From Enterobacter sp. Bisph1 (GTDB lineage: Bacteria > Pseudomonadota > Gammaproteobacteria > Enterobacterales > Enterobacteriaceae), in NCBI RefSeq assembly GCF_000814905.1, contig NZ_JXAG01000020.1:1-64000 (forward strand): DNA of 64,000 nt. Reading direction: 5' to 3'. The position numbers and the translations under genes are program-made. How positions within the stretch are numbered: the stretch's first letter is position 1; each line of letters opens with the position of its first letter. Positions 1 through 14,519 of the stretch are shown here, piece by piece. A model generated the notes under the pieces. The model did no database searches, was not told the origin of the DNA, and saw only the letters and a program-made list of their open reading frames with translations.

Positions 1-416
1 AAATGCCGCTGCGTTTAGGCTCGATTGAGTTGAAATCTTTTACCCACGGCGTCACTATCCCCGTCGATCCGAGCTGGGGAAAATTGACCAGTACACGCAT
101 TCATCGGCCCATCACGGTAGTAAAAGATTTCGACCAGACCACTCCTCTCTTATACCGCACCGTGTGCGAAGGCCGAACATTGAAGCAAGCGACCATCAAA
201 ATGTACCGCATCCTGGAATCAGGTATCGAAGCGGAGTATTTCAATATCATTCTGGACAACGTCAAAATCACCACGGTCTCGCCTCATCTTTCTCCCGGCG
301 GTATGAGCAGTACCCATCTGGAAACCCTCGAAATGCGTTACGAAGCGATTACCTGGAAATATACGGAAGGCAATATACTCTACCGCGATACCTGGAACGA
401 TCGCGCCTGTGCCTGA
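1..416 (+). CDS. hcp: Hcp-family type VI secretion tube protein, 3' part
   Basis: The gene runs in from the left edge, so its N-terminus is missing; the ATG at position 3 is internal. The visible 137 residues match the C-terminal four fifths of Hcp, the hexameric ring protein that stacks into the inner tube of the type Vi secretion system and carries effectors. Family landmarks are the region around GKLTSTRIHRPI, the LKQATIKMYRI strand, EYFNIILDNVKI and the closing LEMRYEAITWKYTEGNILYRDTWN. No other secretion gene adjoins it in the window, so it may be an orphan hcp or the edge of a cluster to the left. The family call is firm. Confidence 0.88.
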   Translation, partial: MPLRLGSIELKSFTHGVTIPVDPSWGKLTSTRIHRPITVVKDFDQTTPLLYRTVCEGRTLKQATIKMYRILESGIEAEYFNIILDNVKITTVSPHLSPGGMSSTHLETLEMRYEAITWKYTEGNILYRDTWNDRACA

Positions 417-424
417 AAAGCACA

Positions 425-456
425 CACTGAAAAGAAAGTAATATCTTCTATTACTT
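425..456 (-). terminator. Possible terminator of yidH-yidG
   Basis: Read on the minus strand, an 8-bp stem (AAGTAATA / TATTACTT) with a 5-base loop is followed by TTCTTTTC. The stem overlaps the yidG stop codon. Its position fits a terminator for yidHG, but the stem is AT-rich and weak. Confidence 0.4.
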
Positions 457-805
457 AAAAAAACATCACTAAATGCCGGATATGCGTTACCGCAAACAGT
501 AGCGAGAGCGAGAGCACCGCGAGGGCAATCAACAGCTTGTCCCGCGCCGCGCCGGGTAAGCCGATATCAACGTCCTGTACGTCCATCAGCATGCGCCTGC
601 GGGTATATCGCCACAGCAGCAGCGCCACGCCCAGTAAGATACCTAGTGAGATCCAAAACGGCAGGCCCGATTCCTGCCAGTTATGCTTCACCGCCAGCGC
701 CATTAGCGCACCGTAACCGAATAAGGTGCGCAGCCATGCAAGCGAAGTACGTTCCGGCTGCAGGCCGGGATCGGCTTCGCGGCGCGCTTTACGGTTATTC
801 GCCAT
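455..805 (-). CDS. yidG: DUF202 inner-membrane protein YidG
   Basis: The 116-residue protein aligns well with E. coli YidG. It has a hydrophilic N-terminus carrying the family's RTSLAWLRTLFGYGA motif (about residues 19-33) and three predicted membrane segments at about 28-42, 48-66 and 90-112. Its function is unknown; DUF202 proteins are small integral inner-membrane proteins. The start lies inside the end of yidH (11-base overlap), so the two are translated as a coupled pair. The ATG at 805 is chosen because it matches the E. coli start. Confidence 0.9.
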   Translation of the reverse strand: MANNRKARREADPGLQPERTSLAWLRTLFGYGALMALAVKHNWQESGLPFWISLGILLGVALLLWRYTRRRMLMDVQDVDIGLPGAARDKLLIALAVLSLSLLFAVTHIRHLVMFF

Positions 806-1142
806 AAAACACCAGCACCATTACCACCAGCGCAACGGCCAGCAGAATAACGCTTATCAGCATCAGCGCGGGGGTGTAGGGCAGATCCTCTTTCAGGCGC
901 ATCGCCTTTTCATTGCGCAGCCAGCGCAGATAACCATACAGCGCCAGCCCGCCGGCGAAGAGACACAGCAGCAGCGCCAGCACTTCGCGAATCATCGGCG
1001 TGGCAAAGCCCGGCGCTAACTGCTCGAGGCCGACACCGGCGGCAAGAAAGCCGAGGGCCGTACGGATCCAGGCAAGAAAAGTACGTTCATTCGCCAGCGA
1101 GAAGCGATAATCCGGCGCTTCGCCGACGCGAGAGATTTTCAT
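795..1142 (-). CDS. yidH: DUF202 inner-membrane protein YidH
   Basis: This 115-residue DUF202 protein is a close match to E. coli YidH in sequence and length (MKISRVGEAPDYRFSLANER, then a NERTFLAWIRTALGFLAAGVG motif). Three membrane segments are evident. The start at 1142 is preferred over an upstream frame extension to 1163 because a strong AAGGAG site lies 6 bases upstream of this ATG. It is the first gene of a two-gene unit with yidG, its paralogue; the biochemical role of both is unknown. Confidence 0.92.
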   Translation of the reverse strand: MKISRVGEAPDYRFSLANERTFLAWIRTALGFLAAGVGLEQLAPGFATPMIREVLALLLCLFAGGLALYGYLRWLRNEKAMRLKEDLPYTPALMLISVILLAVALVVMVLVFYGE

Positions 1143-1216
1143 GGAGGCTCCTTGTTGGGACACTGCACAACAAAGTAGCGGATACGGTAAGTTTTTTCGA
1201 CAGGTTTGACGTTAAG

Positions 1217-1241
1217 GACCGGCATCCTGACGATGCCGGTC
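1217..1241 (-). terminator. Perfect hairpin after the glv operon
   Basis: GACCGGCATC and GATGCCGGTC form a perfect 10-bp stem with a 5-base loop, just after the stop codon of the 6-phospho-alpha-glucosidase gene. There is no good T-run on the minus strand, so it may be an RNA-stabilising or REP-like hairpin rather than a true intrinsic terminator. Confidence 0.45.
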
Positions 1242-1248
1242 GCGGGGA

Positions 1249-4184
<2,936 letters not shown>

Positions 4185-4329
4185 TTTTAAATCCTCATGT
4201 AACAACCTGTAGGGGAGAGAGGCCTTGTTATGTTTTGGTGGCCTGCAGTGAGCATATGGAGTCGCCTTCGCGGCGGCAGGACACGCCGTTACGTTCCGTG
4301 ATCCCTTTCATGGTTTTATTTCACCCTCT

Positions 4330-4403
4330 GAGGTCTACTTTTTGCATAAAAAATGGACATGTCGGGCAGGTTTGTTCCCCTTAAGCGGCGTAAAGAGGTC
4401 TAC
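4330..4403. promoter_or_regulatory. Paired GAGGTCTAC repeats between glvC and yidP
   Basis: The 9-mer GAGGTCTAC occurs at 4330-4338 and again at 4395-4403, 65 bases apart in the same orientation. The second copy overlaps the ribosome binding site of yidP. They lie in the 221-bp region between the divergent permease operon and its GntR-family regulator, where an operator is expected. Binding by YidP is inferred, not shown. Confidence 0.4.
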
Positions 4404-4405
4404 AG

Positions 4406-5152
4406 GTGATCTATAAATCGATAGCGGAACGGCTGCGTCTACGGCTGAATTCGTCGGATTACAATATTGGTAGCCCGTTACCGGGTGAAAAAACCCTGGC
4501 GCAGGAGTTCGGCGTGGCGCGAATGACCCTCCGCAAAGCTATCGATCTGCTGGTGAGCTGGGGATTGGTGGTGCGCCGCCACGGGAGCGGAACCTTTGTC
4601 GCGCGCAAGGATGTACACCATGAAACCACCAATCTTACCGGGCTGGCGGAAGTGCTGCGTCGACAAGGCAAAGAGGTGCACAGTAAGGTGCTGCTGTTTG
4701 AGGTGATGCCTGCGCCGCCCGCTATCGCCAGCCAGTTACGCATTCAGGTTAACGAGCGCATCTACTTTTCCCGCCGGGTACGCTATGTCGATGGCAAACC
4801 GCTGATGCTGGAAGACAGCTATATGCCGGTAAAGCTGTTCCGCACGCTCTCGCTGGGGCATCTGGAAGGATCAAAGTTTGACTTCATTGAGAAGGAGTGT
4901 GGGATAACCATCGATGGCAACTACGAGAGCCTGACGCCGGTGCTGGCGGATAAACAGCTGGCGCAAACGCTGAATATTCAAGAACAAACGCCGCTGCTGC
5001 GCATCACCTCACTTTCCTATAACGACAGCGGCGAGTTTCTTAACTATTCGGTTATGTATCGTAATACTCGCGATTACCAGGTGGATTACCATTTGCGGCG
5101 CATCCACCCGGAAACGCCGTTAGGTCATCCCCCAGAAGATCACCGCCAGTAG
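4406..5152 (+). CDS. yidP: GntR/HutC-family regulator YidP
   Basis: This 248-residue regulator has a winged helix at residues 1-70 ([10 protein letters not shown], then [24 protein letters not shown]) and a UTRA effector domain from about 90 to 235, the HutC subfamily layout. It probably controls the divergent alpha-glucoside operon, as TreR-like relatives do for sugar phosphates. The GTG start at 4406 matches the known [11 protein letters not shown]-terminus and has AAAGAGG upstream. The protein is about 10 residues longer than E. coli YidP, because its frame reads on into the end of yidE (33-bp tail-to-tail overlap). Confidence 0.9.
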   Translation: MIYKSIAERLRLRLNSSDYNIGSPLPGEKTLAQEFGVARMTLRKAIDLLVSWGLVVRRHGSGTFVARKDVHHETTNLTGLAEVLRRQGKEVHSKVLLFEVMPAPPAIASQLRIQVNERIYFSRRVRYVDGKPLMLEDSYMPVKLFRTLSLGHLEGSKFDFIEKECGITIDGNYESLTPVLADKQLAQTLNIQEQTPLLRITSLSYNDSGEFLNYSVMYRNTRDYQVDYHLRRIHPETPLGHPPEDHRQ

Positions 5153-6781
5153 CTGCGGAGTAATAATGCGCAGAAACATCACCAGCGGATAAACCGTGGC
5201 ATAAGAGAGCGCCGCCGCACCGCTGGTGGGATGCAGCGCGTTGGCGAAGGCCAGCGCGGGCGGATCGGTCATGGAGCCGGCCAGCATGCCGCATAAAGTC
5301 AGATAGTTCATTTTTGCCAGCATCCGCGCCAGCAAACCGACGGTGAGCAGCGGAACGGCGGTAATAAAAATGCCGTAGCTCATCCACTTCAGACCATCGC
5401 CGTGGGTGAGCGTAGTAATAAAATCTCCGCCGGATTTCAGCCCGACCACCGCCAGGAACAGCACAATCCCCAGCTCCCGCAGCGCAAGATTGGCGCTTGG
5501 TGGCATAAACCAGTACAGCTTACCGATGCTGCCGATACGCCCAAGGATCAGTGCTGTGATCAGCGGCCCGCCGGCCAGGCCCAGCTTTAGCGCCACCGGG
5601 AATCCGGGAATAAAGAGCGGTATCGAGCCGAGTAACACCCCGAGCCCAATGCCAATAAAGACCGGCAGCATCTGCACCTGCTGCAGTTTTTGCCGGGCAT
5701 TGCCAACCTCGTTTGCCGCCGCTTCGATAGCCCCCGGACGGCCGACGAGGCTGAGAATGTCGCCGAACTGCAGACTGGCAGCACTGCTGGCAACCAGTTC
5801 CACCCCGGCGCGGTTAAGCCTTGAGATCACCACGTCGTAGCGCTCTTTAAAGTGCAGATCGCGGATTTTTTTCCCCAGCACTTTTTCATTGGTGACCACC
5901 ACACGCTCGACGCGCAAATCCGTTCCGTGGGTGGACAACGAGACATCCACTTCCTGGCCAATCACCAGTTGGGCATTGTGCAGATCGTGGGGAAGCCCCA
6001 CCAGATGCAGCAAATCTCCAGTCTCAATCAGCGTCGTCGGCGCCGGCACCATCAGCAGATCGCCGCGTTTTAAGCGTGAGCAGATAATTTTTTCGCTGTT
6101 GAGAATCGGCACATCCTGCAGCGCCATTTTGTCGAGATTGGGGTTTTCTACGCGAATATTAATGGTGCGAATCAGGGAAGTTCCGTGGCTCATAGTGGCA
6201 TCGTGCCGCCGCGCTTCCTCCTCAACGTTCACGCGGAACAGTACGCGCAGCAGCCACATGCAGAGCAAAATGCCGCAGATGCCGAACGGATAGGCCATCG
6301 CGTAGCTCATGCCCATCTGATCCACCAGCGGGCCAGTCACGCCCAAATCATGCAGGATCTGCTGTCCCGCGCCCAGGGCTGGGGTATTGGTGACCGCACC
6401 AGAGAAAATCCCCAGTACCACCGGTAACGGAATGGCGAATAGCTTATAGAGAATGGCGGTGACAAGACCCCCAAGAAGCACTATCAGAATAGCAAATAGA
6501 TTCAACCGCAGGCCTGAGACGCGTAACGAGGCGAAGAAGCCCGGTCCCACCTGAATCCCGATGGTATAAACAAACAGGATCAGACCAAACTCCTGCACAA
6601 ACAGCAGCATGGGGCCGCTCAGCGAAATGCCCATTTTATCAATAAAGTGGCCAACGATTATCCCACCGAACAGCACGCCACCAATGCCGAACCCCACGCC
6701 GCGGATCTTCACATTGCCTATCCATAAACCGACCACGGCGACGAGCGCCAGAATGCTTACGGTTAACGCGATATCACTCAT
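5120..6781 (-). CDS. yidE: YidE, putative transporter of the aspartate:alanine exchanger family
   Basis: The 553 residues equal E. coli YidE in length. The order is an N-terminal membrane block (about 1-170), two soluble RCK_C/TrkA_C domains in the middle (about 200-360) and a second membrane block (about 375-553): the duplicated layout of the AAEx family. The substrate is unknown. The ATG at 6781 is chosen since [19 protein letters not shown] is the conserved N-terminus; the frame extends 25 codons upstream without homology. The gene converges on yidP and overlaps it. Confidence 0.92.
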   Translation of the reverse strand: MSDIALTVSILALVAVVGLWIGNVKIRGVGFGIGGVLFGGIIVGHFIDKMGISLSGPMLLFVQEFGLILFVYTIGIQVGPGFFASLRVSGLRLNLFAILIVLLGGLVTAILYKLFAIPLPVVLGIFSGAVTNTPALGAGQQILHDLGVTGPLVDQMGMSYAMAYPFGICGILLCMWLLRVLFRVNVEEEARRHDATMSHGTSLIRTINIRVENPNLDKMALQDVPILNSEKIICSRLKRGDLLMVPAPTTLIETGDLLHLVGLPHDLHNAQLVIGQEVDVSLSTHGTDLRVERVVVTNEKVLGKKIRDLHFKERYDVVISRLNRAGVELVASSAASLQFGDILSLVGRPGAIEAAANEVGNARQKLQQVQMLPVFIGIGLGVLLGSIPLFIPGFPVALKLGLAGGPLITALILGRIGSIGKLYWFMPPSANLALRELGIVLFLAVVGLKSGGDFITTLTHGDGLKWMSYGIFITAVPLLTVGLLARMLAKMNYLTLCGMLAGSMTDPPALAFANALHPTSGAAALSYATVYPLVMFLRIITPQLLAVIFWGMT

Positions 6782-6920
6782 GAGCTTTTCCCTGTACAGA
6801 ATGGCTACAGGAATATTGGCAGAACCCGTCATAGCGGTTTGGGTGATGCCGCACAAAGTGCAGGGATTTTATTGGCGCGCGGTTGGCGCTTTTTAGGCTG
6901 AAACTCTGGCTTGCAGAAAC

Positions 6921-6950
6921 AAAAAAGGCCCCGCAATGCGGAGCCTTTTC
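6921..6950 (-). terminator. Terminator of ibpAB
   Basis: On the minus strand, AAAAGGCTCCGC and GCGGGGCCTTTTTT form a stem with a 3-base loop that ends in a T-run, 12 bases after the ibpB stop. The symmetrical A-run could let it also serve the other strand. Confidence 0.85.
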
Positions 6951-6961
6951 GTTATCTAACC

Positions 6962-7390
6962 TTAGCTGTTTAATGCCGGGCGAGTACTGATAGCGATACG
7001 CTGTGGCGCGGCGCTTTCCGGCACGTTACGCAGTAAGTCGATATGCAGCAGACCGTTGGTGAAGGTCGCGCCAGAGACTTCCATATAATCCGCCAGCGTG
7101 AAGCTCAGGCTAAAGGGTTGAATAACCAGCCCTTGATGCAGCCATTTCGGCTCGTTGGCCGGTTTTTCCGGCGTGCCTTTAACGGTTAAACGGCCATTTT
7201 CCAGCTGGATATCCAGCTCTTCCTGGCGAAAGCCCGCCAGCGCAAGGGTAATGCGGTAGTGGTTATCATCGCCCTTCTCAATATTGTAGGGCGGGAACGC
7301 CTGCTGCTCGTTGCTGCTTTGCAGGGCGTTAGCCAGTTTGTCAAAGCCGATCCATTGACGCATCAGCGGGGATAAATCGTAGTTACGCAT
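6962..7390 (-). CDS. ibpB: Small heat-shock chaperone IbpB
   Basis: IbpB is an alpha-crystallin-type holdase that joins IbpA on aggregated proteins and hands them to DnaK/ClpB. The 142 residues match E. coli IbpB in length. The alpha-crystallin domain covers about 35-125 ([12 protein letters not shown], and the GLLHIDL strand) with a short C-tail. It is the second gene of ibpAB, 108 bases after ibpA. The leader just upstream can pair its AAGGAG site with CTTCTT, suggesting a second temperature-sensitive translation switch. Confidence 0.96.
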   Translation of the reverse strand: MRNYDLSPLMRQWIGFDKLANALQSSNEQQAFPPYNIEKGDDNHYRITLALAGFRQEELDIQLENGRLTVKGTPEKPANEPKWLHQGLVIQPFSLSFTLADYMEVSGATFTNGLLHIDLLRNVPESAAPQRIAISTRPALNS

Positions 7391-7498
7391 TGTGTTTCTC
7401 CTTCTAAGAAGCGAGTGAATACCGGCGAGCGCGTAAGCTCACCTGTGCCCCCTGTCGGCGAGCATCTTCGGGATGGGCCGCCAGCGCGACCCAAGAAA
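7391..7498 (-). promoter_or_regulatory. ibpA-ibpB intergenic leader, candidate RNA thermometer
   Basis: Just before the ibpB ATG the minus strand reads TCGCTTCTTAGAAGGAG. CTTCT can pair with AGAAG, hiding the ribosome binding site, and the TCGCT motif resembles the U(U/C)GCU element of ROSE-type thermosensors. An ibpB thermosensor is reported in E. coli; its presence here is inferred from the sequence. Confidence 0.5.
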
Positions 7499-7912
7499 TT
7501 AGTTAATTTCGATACGACGCGGTTTTTTCTCTTCCGGGATCACGCGTTCTAACTCGACATACAGCAGGCCGTTTACCAGGTTGGCACCCTTAACATGGAT
7601 GTTTTCTGCCAGCTGGAATTTGCGCTCGAAATTACGTTCGGCGATGCCCTGATAAAGGTAAGTGCGCTCTTTCTGTTCGTCGGTATGGGATCCTTTCACC
7701 ACCAGCAGGTTGTCCTGCGCGGTGATATCCAGTTCGCTTTCAGCGAAGCCCGCCACCGCGATAGCGATGCGGTAATGGTTTTCGTCAACCAGCTCGACGT
7801 TATACGGAGGGTAACCGCCATTGCTCTGATTTTGATTGTTTTCCAGCAGGTTAAACAGACGGTCGAAACCAATAGCTGAACGATAAAGCGGGGAAAGATC
7901 GAAGTTACGCAT
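7499..7912 (-). CDS. ibpA: Small heat-shock chaperone IbpA
   Basis: A 137-residue small heat-shock protein nearly identical to E. coli IbpA. The crystallin domain lies at about 38-125 and the C-terminal I-E-I anchoring motif is present (RRIEIN at the end). It binds unfolding proteins and works with IbpB. The start at 7912 gives the conserved [19 protein letters not shown]; 34 in-frame codons upstream belong to the leader. It is driven by a sigma-32 promoter about 100 bases upstream and preceded by a ROSE-like leader. Confidence 0.97.
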   Translation of the reverse strand: MRNFDLSPLYRSAIGFDRLFNLLENNQNQSNGGYPPYNVELVDENHYRIAIAVAGFAESELDITAQDNLLVVKGSHTDEQKERTYLYQGIAERNFERKFQLAENIHVKGANLVNGLLYVELERVIPEEKKPRRIEIN

Positions 7913-8006
7913 ACTAAAAGCTCCTGATATCAGCGAGAGTTTTATGCCTTCCACCATGGACAGGCGATTAACGTAGCCGAACACCCTTCCGGCATGTTCC
8001 GGGGCT
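7913..8006 (-). promoter_or_regulatory. ROSE-like RNA thermometer in the ibpA leader
   Basis: The ibpA leader ends in TCGCTGATATCAGGAGC before the ATG. The TCGCT element can pair with the AGGAGC binding site (via CTGATATCAG), the hallmark of ROSE elements that open on heating. E. coli ibpA carries the same kind of element; the exact fold was not computed. Confidence 0.7.
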
Positions 8007-8014
8007 ACACTCAT

Positions 8015-8043
8015 AAAATGGGAATGAAGAGACGAATTTCAAG
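8015..8043 (-). promoter_or_regulatory. Sigma-32 promoter of ibpAB
   Basis: The minus strand shows CTTGAA (8038-8043), a 15-base spacer and CCCATTTT (8015-8022), matching the heat-shock sigma-32 consensus (CTTGAA, then CCCCATNT). It sits about 100 bases upstream of ibpA. Confidence 0.85.
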
Positions 8044-8221
8044 GACGCGTTTGTGACTTTTTTTTGCACTTTCTGCTGTAATGCATAGACTGGAACCGCA
8101 GCACAAATCGTTAAATTTCCCATACCGCCACAGCGCGGAGCCAGAACGCTGTTGCTTTCTTGCTGGTGAGGCTAATCCCCACACGGACAGCATTCAAACG
8201 ATAGACAACGATGATGAATCG

Positions 8222-8551
8222 ATGATGAAAATTATTCTGATTATTTCTGCATTGCTTAGCGGGATGCTGTTATCGGCGTGTTCAAGCGTGATGTCGCATA
8301 CCGGCGGCAAAGAGGGAACCTATCCCGGCACGCGCGCCAGTTCAACGATGCTTTCTGATGATGACACGAGTGTCGCGACAAAATCGCTGGTGGCGCTGGA
8401 TATGCCTTTTACCGCTATCCTCGATACGCTGTTGCTGCCATGGGATCTCTTTCGTAAGGATAACTCGCTAAAATCCCGTGTCGAACAGAGCGAGAAAGCC
8501 TCTCTTGCCACCGACTCCATTATCCCGCCAGCACCGATGCCGACGCACTGA
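8222..8551 (+). CDS. yidQ: YidQ-like outer-membrane lipoprotein
   Basis: About 109 residues. An N-terminal hydrophobic segment ends in the lipobox LLSAC, so the mature protein begins with a lipidated Cys, followed by SSVMSHTGGKEGTYPGTRAS, which is shared with E. coli YidQ. It belongs to the YceK/YidQ lipoprotein family (DUF1375), whose role is unknown. Two adjacent ATGs (8222, 8225) are both possible starts; a longer upstream frame has no homology. It converges on yidR with one base between the stop codons. Confidence 0.87.
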   Translation: MMKIILIISALLSGMLLSACSSVMSHTGGKEGTYPGTRASSTMLSDDDTSVATKSLVALDMPFTAILDTLLLPWDLFRKDNSLKSRVEQSEKASLATDSIIPPAPMPTH

Positions 8552-8552
8552 G

Positions 8553-9779
8553 TTACCAGCCGGTTTCCGTCATCCACAGCTGGCGGAAACCGCTGACCTC
8601 TTCCATCCACGCTATCTTTTTGCCATCCGGTGAAAAGACTACCGCATCCGCCGACGGCGGGTTTGCATGATCGGCGCTCAAAAAGGTGATTGAGCCCTGG
8701 CGGGCGTCGCACAGCGCAATACGGTCATCCAGCACAAATCCCAGCGCTTCACCCGACGGATGCCAGTTAAAGGCCGACTGAATCCCGCTGGTGGTGTGAG
8801 TTAACTGGCGCGGTTCACCGCCTTGCGGGCTTATCAACCACAGCTGCACCACGCCATTGTCGTCGCGCATCAGAAACCCTATCTCGGTGGCCTGCGGATT
8901 ACTGCGCACCCAGTGACGCGGCATATTGACCAGGCCCGGGAAGCGGCGCTGATGCGTAAAGGTCAGGCGCTTTTGCACGACGCCTTTTGGCGGTGCGGGC
9001 AGGGTCGTTTCGCTCCCCGCCAACGGCGCATCGCCCGGCGTTTTCCAGCCCTGCTCATCGTCGGGAAGCGCGACAATAAACAGCTCCGGCACTTTTTCAC
9101 CTGCAATCGACAAGGTATCGCCGATAAAGGCCAGCCGCTGATTACCCACCCAGCCCTCTTCATACGCGCGGTTGATCTCATCGCTGCCCGGCCGCGGCGT
9201 GGGCGTGGTGCGACTCACCAGCACGCACCAGTGACTGCCGCTGTATTCACGAGGGTGATAACAGGGCGGTGTGACCGGTCCAAACGGCACTGCGACGCCA
9301 ACATTGCGTAAATCGAGCGCCGGATCGCACTCATGCAACACATGGTCGTTATAGGTGAAACTGACGTTTTCGCCGTTCGGGCTGTAAACATGAACGTGGG
9401 TACCGCCGCGTAACGCACCGGGGGTGAAGGGCGCGGTAATATCCAGCGCGTCGAGATTTTGTACTGCGCCGTTTTCCGCTATCACGCCGCGGCGATGGTG
9501 GAAATCGTACTGCCAGCTGGCGTCCGGATTCTCCGGGCCGTGAATAAAAAGGTATTTCTCCGCCGTCGGGCTTACCGTCACCACGCCAACGTGCGCGCCA
9601 TCGGTGGCAGTATACAGAACCTCAATTTCACCGCTGTGCACATTGACCCGCTCAATGGTTTTGCCGGTAAACGAAGCGCCGGAGGGGCGAACATCAAATA
9701 CCAGCCACTGGCTGTCCGCTGTCCAGACGTTGATATTAGTGAGTTGATGATGACGCGGGGCAAAGGTGAGCTGTTTCAT
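8553..9779 (-). CDS. yidR: YidR, TolB-like beta-propeller protein
   Basis: This 408-residue protein resembles E. coli YidR along its whole length. Repeated WD40/TolB-style blade motifs are visible (DSQWLVFDVRPSG, SPNGENVSFTYND, HPSGEALGFVLDD, SPDGKKIAWME), implying a beta-propeller. There is no signal peptide, so it is probably cytoplasmic; the family is related to oligogalacturonate lyase folds but its activity is unknown. The start at 9779 gives MKQLTFAPRHHQLTN, the conserved N-terminus. Confidence 0.88.
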   Translation of the reverse strand: MKQLTFAPRHHQLTNINVWTADSQWLVFDVRPSGASFTGKTIERVNVHSGEIEVLYTATDGAHVGVVTVSPTAEKYLFIHGPENPDASWQYDFHHRRGVIAENGAVQNLDALDITAPFTPGALRGGTHVHVYSPNGENVSFTYNDHVLHECDPALDLRNVGVAVPFGPVTPPCYHPREYSGSHWCVLVSRTTPTPRPGSDEINRAYEEGWVGNQRLAFIGDTLSIAGEKVPELFIVALPDDEQGWKTPGDAPLAGSETTLPAPPKGVVQKRLTFTHQRRFPGLVNMPRHWVRSNPQATEIGFLMRDDNGVVQLWLISPQGGEPRQLTHTTSGIQSAFNWHPSGEALGFVLDDRIALCDARQGSITFLSADHANPPSADAVVFSPDGKKIAWMEEVSGFRQLWMTETGW

Positions 9780-9854
9780 GACAAAACCTGCAAGCCAAAA
9801 TATCGCTTCAGGGTAGCGCACTGCGCGAAATACGCCTACTGCCATTGCGGGGGA

Positions 9855-9891
9855 AAACAGAGCGGCAAGGGCGAATTGCCCCTGCCCGTGT
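9855..9891 (-). terminator. Possible yidA terminator
   Basis: After the yidA stop the minus strand folds GGCAGGGGC against GCCCTTGCC (one G-T pair) with an AATTC loop, followed by GCTCTGTTTTCC. The position fits a terminator; the T-run is imperfect. Confidence 0.4.
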
Positions 9892-9897
9892 GCGGAT

Positions 9898-10710
9898 TTA
9901 ATTCAGCGCGAACTTCTCAATGGCATAAGCAACACCATCTTCCAGATTCGATTTGGTGACAAAATCCGCCGCCTCTTTCACCGAGGGAATTGCGTTCTCC
10001 ATCGCCACGCCAACGCCTGCGTACTCAATCATTGCGATGTCGTTTTCCTGATCGCCAATCGCCATGATCTCTTCCTGCTTGATATTCAGCACCTCGGCCA
10101 GGGATTTAACACCGGTGCCTTTATTGACGCGTTTATCGAGGATTTCGAGGAAGTAAGGCGCGCTTTTCAGCACGGTATATTTCTCTTTCACTTCCTGCGG
10201 AATGCGGGCAATGGCCCGATCGAGAAGGGTGGGTTCATCAATCATCATCACTTTCAGCAGCTGGATTCTCGGATCCATCTTTTCTGCTTCGCAGAACACC
10301 AGCGGAATAGTGGCGACATAAGATTCATGCACCGTGTAGTAGCTGATATCACGGTTGGCGGTGTAGAGCGTGTTGCGATCTAAAGCGTGAAAATGTGAAC
10401 CCACTTCCCGGGAGAGCTTCTCCAGATAGCGGTAATCGTCATAGCTCAGCGGGGTTTGTGCGACGGTGCTGCCATCGCTGGCGTTCTGCACCAGCGCACC
10501 GTTATAGGTAATGCAATAGTCTCCTTCGCGCTCCATATGCAGCTCTTTCATATAGCTGTGCACGCCCGCGTAAGGCCGGCCGGTGGTGAGCACGACGTTG
10601 ATACCGCGTTCGCGAGCGGCGGCAATGGCATTTTTAACCGCAGGAGAAATAGTGTGGTCCGGCAGCAGCAGCGTACCGTCCATATCGATTGCAATAAGTT
10701 TGATAGCCAT
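9898..10710 (-). CDS. yidA: HAD-superfamily sugar phosphatase YidA
   Basis: A Cof-type (HAD IIB) phosphatase of 270 residues, the same length as E. coli YidA, which acts on sugar phosphates such as erythrose-4-phosphate and alpha-glucose-1-phosphate. Motif I is DMDGT (9-13) with the nucleophile Asp9, motif II LTTGRP, and motif IV GDQENDIAM near residue 216. The cap domain lies between. It is cytoplasmic. In E. coli the dgo genes and yidX lie next to yidA and yidB lies between yidA and gyrB; none of these is present here. Confidence 0.95.
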   Translation of the reverse strand: MAIKLIAIDMDGTLLLPDHTISPAVKNAIAAARERGINVVLTTGRPYAGVHSYMKELHMEREGDYCITYNGALVQNASDGSTVAQTPLSYDDYRYLEKLSREVGSHFHALDRNTLYTANRDISYYTVHESYVATIPLVFCEAEKMDPRIQLLKVMMIDEPTLLDRAIARIPQEVKEKYTVLKSAPYFLEILDKRVNKGTGVKSLAEVLNIKQEEIMAIGDQENDIAMIEYAGVGVAMENAIPSVKEAADFVTKSNLEDGVAYAIEKFALN

Positions 10711-10826
10711 GAGATCCCCAGGTGAGATATTCCGAGGCTCATGCTAACGCGATTCCGCTCAAAAAACAGCACGGGAATAGGCGGAAAAGGGGGATAGAAA
10801 CGGGGCGGGAAGTGCCTCTTTTAGAT

Positions 10827-10852
10827 TTCCCCTCTCCGGATGGAGAGGGGAG
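10827..10852. repeat. CCCCTCTCC / GGAGAGGGG palindrome after gyrB
   Basis: A 9-bp perfect stem with a 4-base loop lies 10 bases after the gyrB stop. It lacks a T-run on the minus strand, so its role as a terminator is doubtful. A related palindrome lies at 22503-22524. Confidence 0.5.
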
Positions 10853-10859
10853 GAATCCA

Positions 10860-14379
<3,520 letters not shown>

Positions 14380-14519
14380 GATTTACTCATCACCAGGGCG
14401 TTATCGTCGCCGTTAATCTGGTTACGGCCAGCGCGCCGCAAACGCAGCGTACTGCTGTACGTGAGTAGTGCGAGCGCTGCCCGAAGCCAGAATAACAAGT
14501 AAGATAGCCCGATACTTTT
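14380..14519 (-). other. 140-nt dnaN-recF spacer
   Basis: No gene with a ribosome binding site is visible. On the minus strand the frame that continues past the dnaN TAG stop stays open for about 50 codons into the start of recF, with a hydrophobic run (LSYLLFWLRAALALL). There is no ATG near its beginning and no Shine-Dalgarno site, so it is not called as a gene. The spacer may hold a recF promoter. Confidence 0.5.

Noticed and set aside
8011-8193. 60-codon minus-strand frame upstream of ibpA
   Set aside because: It covers the sigma-32 promoter and has no binding site.
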